Source: Falciphora oryzae
Lineage: Eukaryota > Ascomycota > Sordariomycetes > Magnaporthales > Magnaporthaceae
DNA: 58,460 nt
Direction: 5' to 3'
Assembly (NCBI GenBank): GCA_000733355.1
Contig: JNVV01000037.1
Coordinates: forward strand, 27,077-85,536
The translations under genes were made by a program, and so were the position numbers. Under the pieces are notes generated by a model. It ran no database searches and was not told where the DNA came from. It worked only from the letters and a program-made list of their open reading frames with translations. Shown in pieces: positions 41,129 through 52,800 of this stretch (its first letter is position 1; every line of letters starts with the position of its first letter).

Positions 41129-41798
41129 AGGAAAAGAGGCGGGGGTGATGGCAAGGTACAAAGTCCGGGCTTGCTGTGCGGGTGCAGTTGAGTACAGCTA
41201 AAGGGCTTCTGGGACAGGCTCTGGCTTGGGAAGCAAGATCGGCTGGAGTATGATGGCTACCATCTTCATTTTATCTTGCATCGCGCCGCCCCGGGGGCTA
41301 GGCAGGGCTGAAGGACTCCGTATGGGTGCCAGCACGCCTCCTCCGCGCTTCTGTTGTGACAAAACATAGCCCCGCCCCCAGCCCCCTAATCCAGTGTCCC
41401 ATGTGCCCAGGTCGTGCCCGGAGGAGTCAATATTATTGACCGCCCTTCTTCTACGCTCTTGATCTAAACACATTCGTTTAGCTGGCCGAGGCCCACACTT
41501 GTAGCCCCGGGGAGGGGGCTTGCATTCCTGCACAAGTCGGCCGATTCGAGAGGGCTGACTATCGGCTACTTTTTCTACTTCCCTTTTCTGCACCATCCCT
41601 TGCCGGCTTCTTTTCATTAGTTCATATCCGACCCTCAATGAAATACCGCCCTCCACCTAGCCATCTTCAGCAGTGCCGCAGCCCTTCCTACGGAGCTAAT
41701 AACCATCCTCCAATTTTTAATAATTCCTCAATCAAAGCCAAACGCCTACAAAAGTACGATTGACGGTTGATTCGTTGCATTCCGAGACCCCACCCCAC
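41129..41798. other. Intergenic between divergent genes
   Basis: Shared upstream region of the 77-aa ORF (minus) and the kinase at 41799 (plus). No coding frame with features. Confidence 0.4.
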
Positions 41799-44599
41799 AT
41801 GTCAGCCCGCTCTGCCTCTCCGAGTGACAGGGCGTCGCCCTCTCACAGGAGACACGAGGCACTCCCCGACATACGTGTCACGTCTGCGTGTGACAGTCAC
41901 CGAGACCGAGACCCCCGCGAAGACCCAACCCGCGGGCCTGAATCTAGACCGTCAACCTCGACGGATGACGGTGGCAGATCCATCAACCTTTCCCTCGTAA
42001 GAAACAGAATTGCTCGTTGACCAAACGGGATTAGTTAGGCGTGATGTTCTGATCATTTGCTGACCCAACCGCGGTCACGTAGTACGACAATCCCTCATCG
42101 ATCCCGGACACTAGTCGACGAAATGATCAGGTTGAGCTTGAGGCCATACGAGGCCGTGGGCTTCCAGGAGATCCGAGGCAGCCTGACCTCCTCACAGAGA
42201 CCCAAAGGCTCAGAGATATTATCATCCCACCCAAGAAAGAAACGGCGACACAGAATGCACAGCCTAGACAGGAGAACATCAACCAGGAGCCCCTAGAAGT
42301 CGGACTGTCATCCACGGAACTCAGGGCTCGTCTGCAACGGGCTATCGACCGTTCTTCGCGTATTAACTCTTCACACAAATGCAAGTTCCTCCCCCAAACC
42401 AAGCTCGACAAGCTCATCAGCAAGAAGAATGTCATTGGTGTTTTGGCGAGCTTGGGGGACAAGGAGTTCCGCAATGCCTGTCTGGCAGGTCGGGGAGAGT
42501 CATCGAAGAAGTCCCTGAGCAGGAGGCTCCGCAGCAAGCTACCTTCCAAGCGACAGGAACGAGTGGTCGAGTACAAGACCGAGATTCAACAGCTAGCCGA
42601 GAAGATAGTTTCATACACCAGCCAGGACAGATTCCCGACGCCGATGTCTCCGCAGAAGATCCAGCGAGGAGGTTATCGCAAAATCTTTGCCATCCTTCTC
42701 CTGATCGACCGAGTTGACCAGATCGGACGGTTCATCGATGATGAGGTCTGCGATGACTTTCTTCCACTTGTCATGATACAAGGTCAGGGCGACAGGTGCC
42801 CCTGGTTGGCTCGACGCCCAGCCGGAGGAGAATCTGCGCAGCCGCTGGGGTGTGCTCAAGGATTGAGTCGGCAGGCAGTTGAGGCATTCGAGAAAAAACA
42901 GCAATGGATGAGCGTGGCGTCACTAAAACGAAACTCCGACGATCTCGTTCCCCAGTACAGGTTCCAGGAGCATGAAAGGCTTCCCTGGATATCTAAATCA
43001 GACATTCACGTCGGCAATCACCACGTGTACAAGGTCAGGATACACAGGGATCATCACGACTTCCCAGGAGATAAGGTATGAAGCTTCCCCGACCCAAGCT
43101 GGCCGTTTATGAGGAGGTGGATGGGGATGTCTATGAACAGAGAGGGCTAACAAGAGATTCAAACGTTTACTTCCCCATAGAAGACGAAGCACGGGGACTT
43201 GTACTGTCTGAAAACCTTCGAATTCGAGGACGAGTACACCAATGAGATGACGATCTCCACGCAATTCAGACTTGAGCAGCACCAGCATAGTCATATCGGC
43301 CAAGTCTTGGCTTGCTTCCGGCATGGCAACGAGTACACAATGGTGTTTCCGTGGGCCAAGTCAGACCTGTTCAAATACTGGCAGACAAAGAAGCCGCATG
43401 CAGAGAGTGGCCTCTGGCTAGTGAGGCAGTGTAGCGGTATCATCAGCGCACTCAGCAAGATTCATTACTATCGTACGGGGCTGGGATCACCGATCGGAAG
43501 TGCTAAACGCCCAAGGTCGGCACGGAGCGTTAGCGCGCCTCCCCCAGCCACATCGTTGCGACCTCAGCTGGATCTCATCGAGCCCGTTGGGACATTTCCA
43601 CTGCTTTCACAACCATCGCGGACCACGCTGGCCTCTACTGGTCAGGCCCCGAGTCAAGCCCCCAGTGAAACCACCCACGGTGACACGGTCGTGGCCGCGA
43701 ACGAACCCTTACAGTTGTGGCACGGTCGACACGGTGACATCAAACCCAACAACATCTTGTGGTTCCCCGACGAGAATGGTGGGATTTTGAAGATCATCGA
43801 CTTCGACATCTCCGAGTTCAGCCAAAACCCCCATCACTCAACAACCAACAACACACCCAACTACAGATCACCAGAGTGTGACACCAAGGGCCCTGTAAGC
43901 TCCTTGTGTGACATATGGGCTCTCGGTTGCATTATTGTTGAGTTTGTCACCTGGTGCTTTTATGGCTGGCCAGGTGTTGAGAGGTTCTCCCAGAAGAGAT
44001 TGTCACCAGACGTAGAGGCGTTCGGCTGCCAAGAGAAAACGTCGCGGTTCTTCGAAACCAATACGAATGGTCAGGCCTACGCTAAGGAGGCTGTCGTGGA
44101 GGTCAGTATTGACGGACGGACACTTCCCTCCTCATCACTCCTGGTTTATTCTGGCTGGCCGCTCATAGCTGACCGAGCACGGCAAACACAGCAAATCCGT
44201 AAGCTGCACAGCTGCGAGCGGTGTCCGCAGAGCATTCACGACCTCCTTGAGCTCGTTTCAAACTACATGTTGGTTATCGATGTTTGCCAAGCCGGTAAAT
44301 CAGATAGCCCGAAGCGTGCCACATCGATCACACTCGAGAAGAAGATTCGGGATATTTCTGAAAAGTGCGAGGCATCCACCGAGTACTGGAATAAGCCAGT
44401 CCCTTGGCCGAAGATACCAAAGAGAACAAGTGGCGGGTTCTGGAGAATGGGTAGTGGTCTGAGGGAAGGGAAAGTCGCTGGCATTCTTACGGGAAGCAAG
44501 TGGATTCGCGAACTTACCCAGGGGAAGGGAAGCAATACGGGAAGAACGGGTGGAAGGCCGACCGCCATTGTGAATGCCATGTCATCACAGCGTAGATAG
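41799..44599 (+). CDS. Divergent protein kinase (869 aa)
   Basis: Exons 41799-41996, 42083-43075 and 43181-44599; introns 86 and 105 bases. N-terminus Ser/Arg/Asp-rich, then helices (ELRARLQRAIDRSSRINSSH, YRKIFAILLLIDRVDQIGRF with IDDEVCDDFLP). The kinase starts near residue 380: weak Gly loop VGNHHVYKVRI, Lys408 in LYCLKTF, catalytic loop GRHGDIKPNN (Asp583), DFD at 604 in place of DFG, RSPEC, and LCDIWALGCIIVEF. There is an insertion of about 90 residues, rich in Ser/Pro/Ala, between alpha-E (SKIHYYRTG) and the catalytic loop. The altered Gly loop and DFD leave activity uncertain. It ends only 78 bases from the convergent ankyrin gene. The N-terminal helical module resembles that of the neighbouring kinases. 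Confidence 0.8.
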
Positions 44600-44677
44600 G
44601 GGTGTGGGATTGGTGAGGCAGTAAAAATCGCTGTAACAAGCATGTAAATAAAATGCATGAAGGCCACTCCCTTTTGT

Positions 44678-47022
44678 CTAAGGCCGAGAGTGGTTTCTGC
44701 AATACAGCCTTGAATCACCCAAATGGATAAATGAACCCAATGTCCAAAACATGATAAACACAGAGAGGAGAAGCACCAGAGACTGCTGAACTTTCCTAGG
44801 TAGCACAATGAGGTTGGAAAACATGAACAACGGCAGTGAATCGGGGCGCGGACAGGAGACTTCACCAAGCGGGGCCTGATCTCCCGCCGACAACGTCTCC
44901 GGCGGGCCCCCGTTGTCTCCACTCGGGGCAAGGTCTCGATCCAACAACCGGAGATAATCGACGGTGGCGGACTCTCGAGCCACGGCAAGCTGCAGTGGCG
45001 TGAGCCCGTCGTTGTCAACCGACCTCAAGTCACTGGCGGTGATGCTGCCCATCTCAACCAGCTTGCGAATGGCGAGAACATTGCCGCGCGCCGCTGCCTG
45101 GTGAAGCAGCGTGCGCCCCCGCTTGTCTCTGCCGGCAACGCCCGGCGGGAACTGCGCGAACAGCTCGATGGCTTGGGCAGCTCGTCTAGTCTCCACCGCG
45201 TAGAAGATCGGCGTCCTTCCTTTCTTGTCAGGAGCCAGCAGCCGCACCACCGTTGCTGAGGCGGGTGAAGTGGTAGCGGTAGTGACAGGCGAAGAATCGT
45301 CTTGTTCGCCGGTCGCTTGCAGCAAATGCTCAATCAGCTCCAAGTTTCCACGCTCAGCCGCGCAATGGAGCAGGCTGCGCCCGTCGTTGTCTGTTTCCAC
45401 AAGAGACATGTGGCTGCGTGACAGGACGTTGGTAAGGTCTTGCACCGTAGATCGATTACTTCCCGCCACATAGTGTGCCGGCGTGAGGCCGTTGTAGTCC
45501 TTGGAGAATACCGGGATGTCCGTGTCGGATCTTGTAAGGAGCTGGCGGATTCTGTCGTTGAAGAAATGGTGGAGGGGCGTGAAGTTCCGCACATCGTGCC
45601 GGCTCATGTCAGCGCCGCTTTTCAGCAGAAGCTTGATGGTTTCCATGCTGGCTTGGCGCCTGACGGCTAGATGGAGAGGAGTCCTGGTTTGATATTGTAT
45701 GTAAGTTTACCTTGCTGTTGTCTCGGCAGGCACCGTTTTACTTACACTCCGTAATCATTGATTGCATTAACATCCGCACCTAACCCTATGAGCATAGAAA
45801 CGATGATGTGCTGGTTGTTGCGCACAGCGGCCTTCATGCGTTGCCTGACTGTCAGCTGTGGCTTCGGGGGCGAGTTGATAGGAGTCCTGCTCACATGCAA
45901 GAGAGATTCGCCGTTCGGGGTAGTGTCGGCAATGGATGTCATCTTTGCGTCTAGGAGGTTCTGCAAAAGCCCAAGATCTCCAGATCTTGCAGCTTTAAAG
46001 CATGGCGAATCCTGAGAGACAATGGATGGGGCTCTGATATTTATGCTGGCCCAAAATCCAGATTGGACACGGTACTTTTGGTAGTTGTATATGCTGAACA
46101 CCAGCTTGAAAGACCGTGTCCATCTGGAGGAGAAAGTCAGGCGTATCTCGTATCCTTGAGAGCGCTGAGACACTTCGTAGACTTCGTGCGGACCAGGGTC
46201 CAGAGATGGTTTCGAAAGGATAACTTGGCCGTGCAATACCTGGAGACAGCAGAGCGGGAGCTGCAACCAGCTGAACGCCACTGCTTGCAGCCCAACTGGG
46301 TCACAGAAACGCTCTAGCCCTGCCGCAAGATTCCTTGTCGAGTGATAGTTCTCAATCTTTGGGGAAGACGCATCATCATGGGGCAGCTCGCGTGCTGCCA
46401 AGCAGAGGGTCGACCCGGTGGGCCGGGACAGGGGTGGCCGAGTGACCAGGAAATTGTGCTGGACGGCTTTCCACACCGAGTGGCTCTCTGTGGTCTGTTC
46501 CATAATCGTCTGCATCATGTGCCTAATTTACATGGACGGAGCTTATCAGAGCGAGGCGCCAGTGTGAGCTTGAAGGACGCTTGCTTACGTTTGCACGATC
46601 TGTAGTTCGTTCGAAAAAATGGTGTCCCAGAAAAGGGCCCTGGCCAGGAAGGCCTTCAGCTTCTTTTCCCCCACCACGGCCCATTTGACGCTTGCGACGG
46701 CCCTCAGGCGTCCCCTCCGGGGACCAGGCGCGAGCAGAGACCCCAGTTCCCCCGTGGATTTTTCGACACCTCGAGTCTCGGCCAGGAAATTTTGGAGATG
46801 CTGCAGCAATTCATCTGTCGCTGTTATCGGCGGCGGCAAATTCTCTAAAATCTTGCGCAGCGAGCTCAGCGTGGTTTGCAGTGCTGAGATGGAGGCCAGG
46901 TCCGCACGGACGCTTTCCCCAGCGCCCGCCACTTTAGCCGCGAACTCGCAGAGGAATCTGCATGTCACGGTCGCGGCAGAGAGTAGGGCGATGGCGTTAG
47001 CAGCCGCCGAAACTGGATCCAT
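44678..47022 (-). CDS. STAND N-terminal domain/ankyrin/transmembrane protein (738 aa)
   Basis: Exons 47022-46589, 46522-45746 and 45683-44678; introns 66 and 62 bases (GTAAGC...TTAG; GTAAGT...CCAG). The first 120 residues (MDPVSAAANAIALLSAATVT, then LASISALQTTLSSLRKILEN) match the fungal N-terminal helical domain found on STAND/NLR proteins and related to HeLo-like cell-death domains. A middle region follows, then ankyrin repeats from about residue 360 (TPLHLAVRRQASMETIKLLL, GRSLLHCAAERGNLELIEHL, GRTLLHQAAARGNVLAIRKL). Near residue 700 there is a membrane segment (QQSLVLLLSVFIMFWTLGSF). So a helical effector-type domain is tied to a membrane and sensed through ankyrins; this is inference. No NTPase domain is present. 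Confidence 0.82.
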
Positions 47023-47097
47023 TGTGTCAATTTCCTAGATGGTCTAGCCAGTATCAAAGAAGTAGTAGAGATCCGATATCTAATGTGGACGATGCTG

Positions 47098-47132
<35 letters not shown>

Positions 47133-47602
47133 GGGCGTTGCACGCGGGATCCTCATCCTTATGGGTGGCATCCATCTATCGGAGCGATAGTACGTAAAAA
47201 AAACACCAGTCAACGGCTGTACCTCCGCTGCCGTGATGCGTGGCTACCGGACAAGTACCGTGCAGACGTGGGCAGCTTCAAGTCACCGGCTATTTTGCCC
47301 TAGGCTGTCAGGCTTGCCACCGTTCGGTGAGCTCAATTGTCGACATCTATTGAGTCCAAGTCGATATTTGCTCAATTTACCCCGCCCAACCACTGTGCCG
47401 CCCAGGGCCAATTCTTTTCGCGGCACGCGGGGGTTCCTGTGTTCACCCGCACCATAAAAATACCGAACATCAAGGCCATGCTATTTCCATTGAAGCCTAG
47501 ACTGCTACTCGGGCCCCGGGTGCCTTGGTGCTGCCTCCCCAGGTGACTTGACGTTTCTATCGACGATTACGTGTCCCCTCCAAGCCCCAGGCGGAACCAT
47601 CG
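47023..47602. other. Intergenic with A28 tract
   Basis: Upstream of the ankyrin gene, with an A28 run at 47101-47128. No other feature. Confidence 0.4.
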
Positions 47603-47971
47603 CTACGTGCGCAGCCGGATATTGTTCAGAACCACCGTGACCGTATCCGATGTATCATCGTCCTTGATCTGGAATAAGTAATAGTACGGTAAGTTGTGGT
47701 TGCGTTCTTATCGGAGTGAAAGAGAGGGCGCATTTTTTCCCTCACATCGTATCTTCGATCCGAGGTAGTGCCGACGTCGTCCACCACTGTCCCCGTCAAC
47801 CACTTGCCGCTATCTAGATTACAACGGGTTGCAGGGTTAATTGTCCGTTTGCTTTGCAAGAAATCCGTATCGAGAGGTTAGTATGGATCACTTACACGGG
47901 TCCTTGTAGTATACATTCGCGTTGATGTCGTAGCTTTTGCACTCCTTTGAGTTGCGAGGGACGCCCGACAT
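47603..47971 (-). CDS. Small protein (69 aa), possible Tudor/SH3-like barrel
   Basis: Three exons: 47971-47896, 47813-47746 and 47668-47603; introns 82 bases (GTAAGT, ACTAAC, TCTAG) and 77 bases (GTGAGG, TTCCAG). Spliced protein: MSGVPRNSKECKSYDINANV, then YYKDPYSGKWLTGTVVDD, then RRYDIKDDDTSDTVTVVLNN, ending IRLRT. The pattern of strands V-x-YYKD, GKW-x-TGTVVD, RYDIKDDD and TVTVVLNNIR is like a small five-stranded barrel of the Tudor or SH3 kind, domains that read methylated residues or proline motifs. Fold assignment is by eye. No leader, so it is probably cytoplasmic or nuclear. Confidence 0.6.
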
Positions 47972-49012
47972 TTTGTTTGTTGTAGGCACTGTGCCTGCCC
48001 GATTGTCTGTCCGTTCATGGGGCAGGCTGTGTCCAGCACCGCTCTGCGGCTGGCGTCTTTATTAACCCACAAGCCCCTCGATGTCGTTCTGGGCTTCCTG
48101 CCCGGTAACTGGATGTCACCGACATGGAAAACCTCCGATCATAGGTAGTCTAGACAACATGCTGCCCAAGAAACCTGGCGGGGGAGAAAACGTGCAGGAA
48201 AACATGCAGGAATCGCGCTTTCGGACAGCGCGCCTATGGTGCCCAGCAGTGTTTACATGATGATACGACCCTCAGCCACCAAACGCTGCTGTTCTCGGGC
48301 CTACAGCCTGACCACAATTGACGACCTGCACCCACGAGAGGGTGGCAATCGTCGCAGCCTGACCTCGACCCCACTAGGCCTGCAGCCGATCGCCAGTGGC
48401 GCGCTGACCCTCGCAGCCTGCCTCAAATGCGACCCCGCCTGGCGCTTCGGCAGTCAATGCTACGTGGTCGGTCGATGCCTGCATTCGGGGTAGGCAGCGA
48501 CCATTGACGCTGGGTGGACGCCACATCACACCGGCCAGATGAGGGTCGGTGTTCGGCGGCACTGCTTTCGGTTGAAGGCGGACCGCCGGGGCCTGGTCCG
48601 CTGTAATCATGGTTGATAGAACAAGCAGGCATCCACCAGCCCTTCATAGGCGCCTTCTGACAGTCCCGAAAAAGCGGCCGATCCAATAAAGCCCCCTATC
48701 CATGTTGATACCCTGGGCGGAGGTGCCGGTTTCCCGTGCATTAGATGCATCAATACTCCAACAGGGCGGTGGCTAAGGGCCGCCACCACGGCGTCACACC
48801 CGACCCAACATCGTCTGGTGTGATCACGACGACCGGCACCAACCAGTCGGGTCTTCTCGTCCAGCCAACCAGCCAAGCAACCAGCACTTGATGCAATGGT
48901 GGGAGCCGCCTTGTTCTGGCGAATGTGCATTTGTGCCCTACAGCAGCCCCTGCCAGAGCCTCAGTCAGCCTAGGCCTAATTAACTAGGCCCGCCCGGTTT
49001 CACGCCGATGGG
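47972..49012. other. Intergenic
   Basis: Open frames here lack any recognisable feature. I see no RNA gene or repeat. Confidence 0.35.
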
Positions 49013-49516
49013 ATGCTAGACATTCTACAGGCCTACGTGAACGACCACCATTGGATACCAGCAGCGCCGAAGCGAAGGCAGAAAATCTCTCAAGAGAAAC
49101 CAACCATGAGCCGGGAGCCCTCCCAACCCCTCGAGGGCCTCCCTGGGGCACAGCCCGGCCAAGGAGAGCACCCCGGCGAAAAACCCGCCCTCGGCAACAC
49201 GACCGGCATCGAAGAACAAAGCAGCCAGTCCCCGGGCAAGGACAGCGTCCTTTCAAGCCAACCACCTCCAGCACTCCAACCAGAAGCGCAGCCATCAGAA
49301 CCAAGCAACGACATTCCCTGGCCCCAGCCCAAGGCAGAGCCGGTTGAGAGGCGCGCCTTCGGTTTTCAGCCAAGCGACATCCTAGATTCTATCGACCTTT
49401 ATCAGGAGCCATCCAGCGAGGTCCGCCGATCCAAGGGTAACTTGGCTTGCGGGAGCGACCCCAAAGACCGCCGCATGGATCTTCAGGACGATTATGCGAA
49501 GGGAAAGGACTTGTAA
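49013..49516 (+). CDS. Hypothetical Pro/Gln/Ser-rich protein (167 aa)
   Basis: A single open frame from the ATG at 49013 (MLDILQAYVNDHHWIPAAPK). It is low in complexity, rich in Pro, Gln, Glu and Ser (EEQSSQSPGKDSVLSSQPPP), with an amphipathic patch near the end (FGFQPSDILDSIDLYQEP). No leader or known domain. Codon use is G/C-rich, but so are antisense frames, so coding status is uncertain. Confidence 0.3.
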   Translation: MLDILQAYVNDHHWIPAAPKRRQKISQEKPTMSREPSQPLEGLPGAQPGQGEHPGEKPALGNTTGIEEQSSQSPGKDSVLSSQPPPALQPEAQPSEPSNDIPWPQPKAEPVERRAFGFQPSDILDSIDLYQEPSSEVRRSKGNLACGSDPKDRRMDLQDDYAKGKDL

Positions 49517-49852
49517 TGGTAGATCCGAGGAGGCCTCCGCTTGGGGGTGACAGGAGCAAAAGGACCGACGCCAGATAAGGAAAGACACGCGATGTGAAGC
49601 GCCCGCCACGGCGTTGCATGCAGCCTGCATAATTGATCACTGCCCAAGAATTGACGCGATCCCCAACATGCATGTTACCCGCCCAAGTACCGACGGCTGC
49701 GGCGCCACCGCCAAGTATGATCCCACCCCCAGCGAGGAGCAGCTGGGGATGGCCGGTTCCCTCGACCCCCAGGACTCGAGGGTTCCGGAAAGATGTCTTA
49801 TCTCTCCTCTCGCACAGCATAATGTATTGAGCCGCGGGCCAAGAGCCCCAGC
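49517..49852. other. Upstream region of the kinase-NLR gene
   Basis: No feature beyond a probable leader; ends in CAGCATGAAC at the start codon. Confidence 0.4.
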
Positions 49853-52800
49853 ATGAACATGACGACAAGCACTGAGGCTAGTAACCTTCAGGCATCGCTT
49901 GCCAAAGAGGCTGCTACGAACAAGTTCGTCTCGGCGGCAGCTCTCGAGACAATATGCAGCGTTCAGACCATCCGCGCCGCGCTGGGCCTTCCAGACAGCG
50001 ACCCAGGCGCCAACGAGATCTACAACAACTGTCTCAGATTCTTTTCCATTCTTGCTCTCGCTGGCCAGCTCCAGCACTTCAAAGGCCTAAATGACAGCGA
50101 CATATTTGGCGAGGAATTGCAAAATCCATATTTTAGCCAGCTGAGGCTCCGAGCATTCTTGCCGGAAATCTCGGAAGATGAGGCCGATGATATTGTCAGG
50201 GCACAATGGGATATTCCTCCGGTATTATCCAAACTTCACCATCAACAATTTCCGAAGGATTCCAAGCTTCCAATATCCATTTTGGAACCTATTGGGAAGG
50301 GAGGTTATGGCGATGTTTCAAAAGTTGAGATCCCAACAGGGCAACTAGACGCAGACAAAAAGGTGAGTAAAGAGCGAGGGTACACATTTACTATCAACCT
50401 CTGGGTTTATCATAAATCTAATTGCTTGAAACTTTTCCCCCAAACTTTTATACCTTTTCTCCTATTCCTTTTTGCTTTTGCGCTTTCGTTTTTCATTTTG
50501 CCCCCTTTCCCCTCTTTTTCGTTTCTATTCTCTCTTTTTGTAACACTCTATTTCCTTTGCCAGCCAAAAGCAGCCAAGTCTACTAGGGCTCAAGCCCGTC
50601 TAAGCTTGATTTCCTCCCCTCTTAAACCCACAATCTCTTCGGGACGGTACTGTGCGGGGTATAGTTCTTCAGTGCTGGAAGAATGCTGATGGTTCTTTTA
50701 GACAACTCGTGCTGCCCTCAAAAAAATTAGAGTCTCACCAGACCAGAGCAAGGATGACACAATGAGGGAGGTCGATGCCGTCAGGGCCCTGCGACATCGA
50801 CGTGCGTTGAGCGAGCAAGCAATAGTTGCTCTGTGGGCGAGCTTTGAACGGCCGGCGCAGAGGTCGTGGGACAATGCCCTGGAATTCCACCTAGTGTTCC
50901 CTCTTGCAACGCAGAGCCTCCAAAAATGGCTTGGGCTCCCTTCCACCACACCCGAAAGTCCTCGATTGGACACAGAAGAAGGCAGACTCTATATCAGCTC
51001 TCAGATCAGCTCTCTCTTTTCGGCCCTCGCTTTCCTCCATAGGCCGTTTGACCACACCATGGTTTACCATTTTGACCTGAAGCCAGGCAACATTCTCGGG
51101 TTTCTGGACGAGAACAACCCGTCCGCACCGCCAATCTGGAAGATTGCAGACTTTGGGCTGGCTAGGGTCGTCAATCTTCACAACAACCCCTACGCGCCGA
51201 AATTCTCCATCGAATCTGCTACGCCTGGATATGCACCCCCCGAGTGTTACGACTCCAAGGGGCGTCTTTCCGAGATAAGGAAGCACGGAGCCGAGTTTGA
51301 CATATTCTCGATGGGCTGCGTTGCCTTCGAGCTGATGTGGCTGGCCTGTCACGGACGTAGGGGCCGAGAGGCGTTTCGGGGGGAATTCCAAGGCAGGGGC
51401 AAGAGACTCTCCATCACCGATCACCTTGACACTGCTCGGGCTCGGCTTGATGATATGGAAAGGTCATGCGCCGCTTTCGGCCAGGACAGCAGAGAAATTT
51501 CCAAGGAGATAATCGGGCAGACTCGGCAGTGCCTCCAGGCCGATCCGAACAGCCGGCCTTGCGCGTGGGAAGTCGAGAGCTACCTGCTCAAGGCCCGCTT
51601 GGAGACGGATCAGCCACGCAAGCGAATGGCCTTACTCCAAGGTATCGTTCCGCGACTGACAGACTGTGACGAGAAGGCTCGGTATCGAGTGCTCCAGCGA
51701 GTCAAGGCTCGTGGATGGCAAGAGCTTATCACCACGATGAGGTCCCACGGGTGGGATGATCCAGCGTCAGCAATTCCAGCAGTGGCTTCAGAGTCGTTGG
51801 TTTCGGCAAAGGAGTATCTCACCAACCTCCCAACTGAGTACCCGAGAGATGGGCTACGCGGGCAGTCTGACCTTGTCGATGATATTCATCACGCCTTCAA
51901 ACGTTCCAAAATCGGAGAAAACCGATGTGTGGGCCTATATGGCCTGGGCGGAATGGGGTAAGTAAACACTTGATCTTACCACTCCTCGTTAATATCCCAG
52001 AATTGCATCTGATAAAAGCCCTTTAGCAAGTCCCACATCGCGTTTGAGTACGTGTTCAACTACCGGAGAAACTGCTGCGACGCTGCATTCCGCCCGCGCC
52101 ACACATTCTGGATCAAGGCCAATAACCGGTCCACATTCATCCAGTCTTGTATCAAAATCTGCGAGCTCACCCAAGTCTCAAAAACTGGCAGTCCTTTCTC
52201 AGACATGGCGTCATGGCTTCGTGACGAGGATAACGGGTCGTGGATCCTCGTCATCGACGGACTTGATAATCTCGAGGACGCAAAGACGTGGGCTCGCGGC
52301 CTTCCTTTATCCGGGCTCGGAATGATCCTTATCACAACGGTGAATCGAGAGGTCCTGGAGGAGTTCACTGGGCTAAGTGACCAGACCACTTTCCAGGTCG
52401 AGAGCTTGGACCTCAGCTCAGCCCGCGAAATTTTCGACCAAGAGCTAGGTTCGTACGCCGAACATTGCTCTGATGAAGAGTTCGAGCGCCTTGCAGCAAG
52501 AGTCAAGACTCCCTTTTTCATCAAGCTGTCAGCCCAATATCTCCGTCGAAACAGGAGCGGTGGGATCACTGTAAAGATTCTGAACGATACCCTCCAGGGA
52601 AACGCGGGGCGACATCTCGGACGGATGCTTGAGAAGAAACTTGGCACCACGGAGCACTTTGGCGGCCCATTTTCGACGCTTCTGGGCTCGTTTCTAGACG
52701 AGTGTAGTCCTGACTCCATGGAGTTTACATACCTCGGCATTCTCTCATCTTTCGCCCCTGACCACTTCACCTACGATCTTGCCAAAAGCTTCTGCGCCGA

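Noticed and set aside
41198..41656. 152-residue minus-strand frame
   Set aside because: No start context, leader or domain; composition like non-coding sequence.
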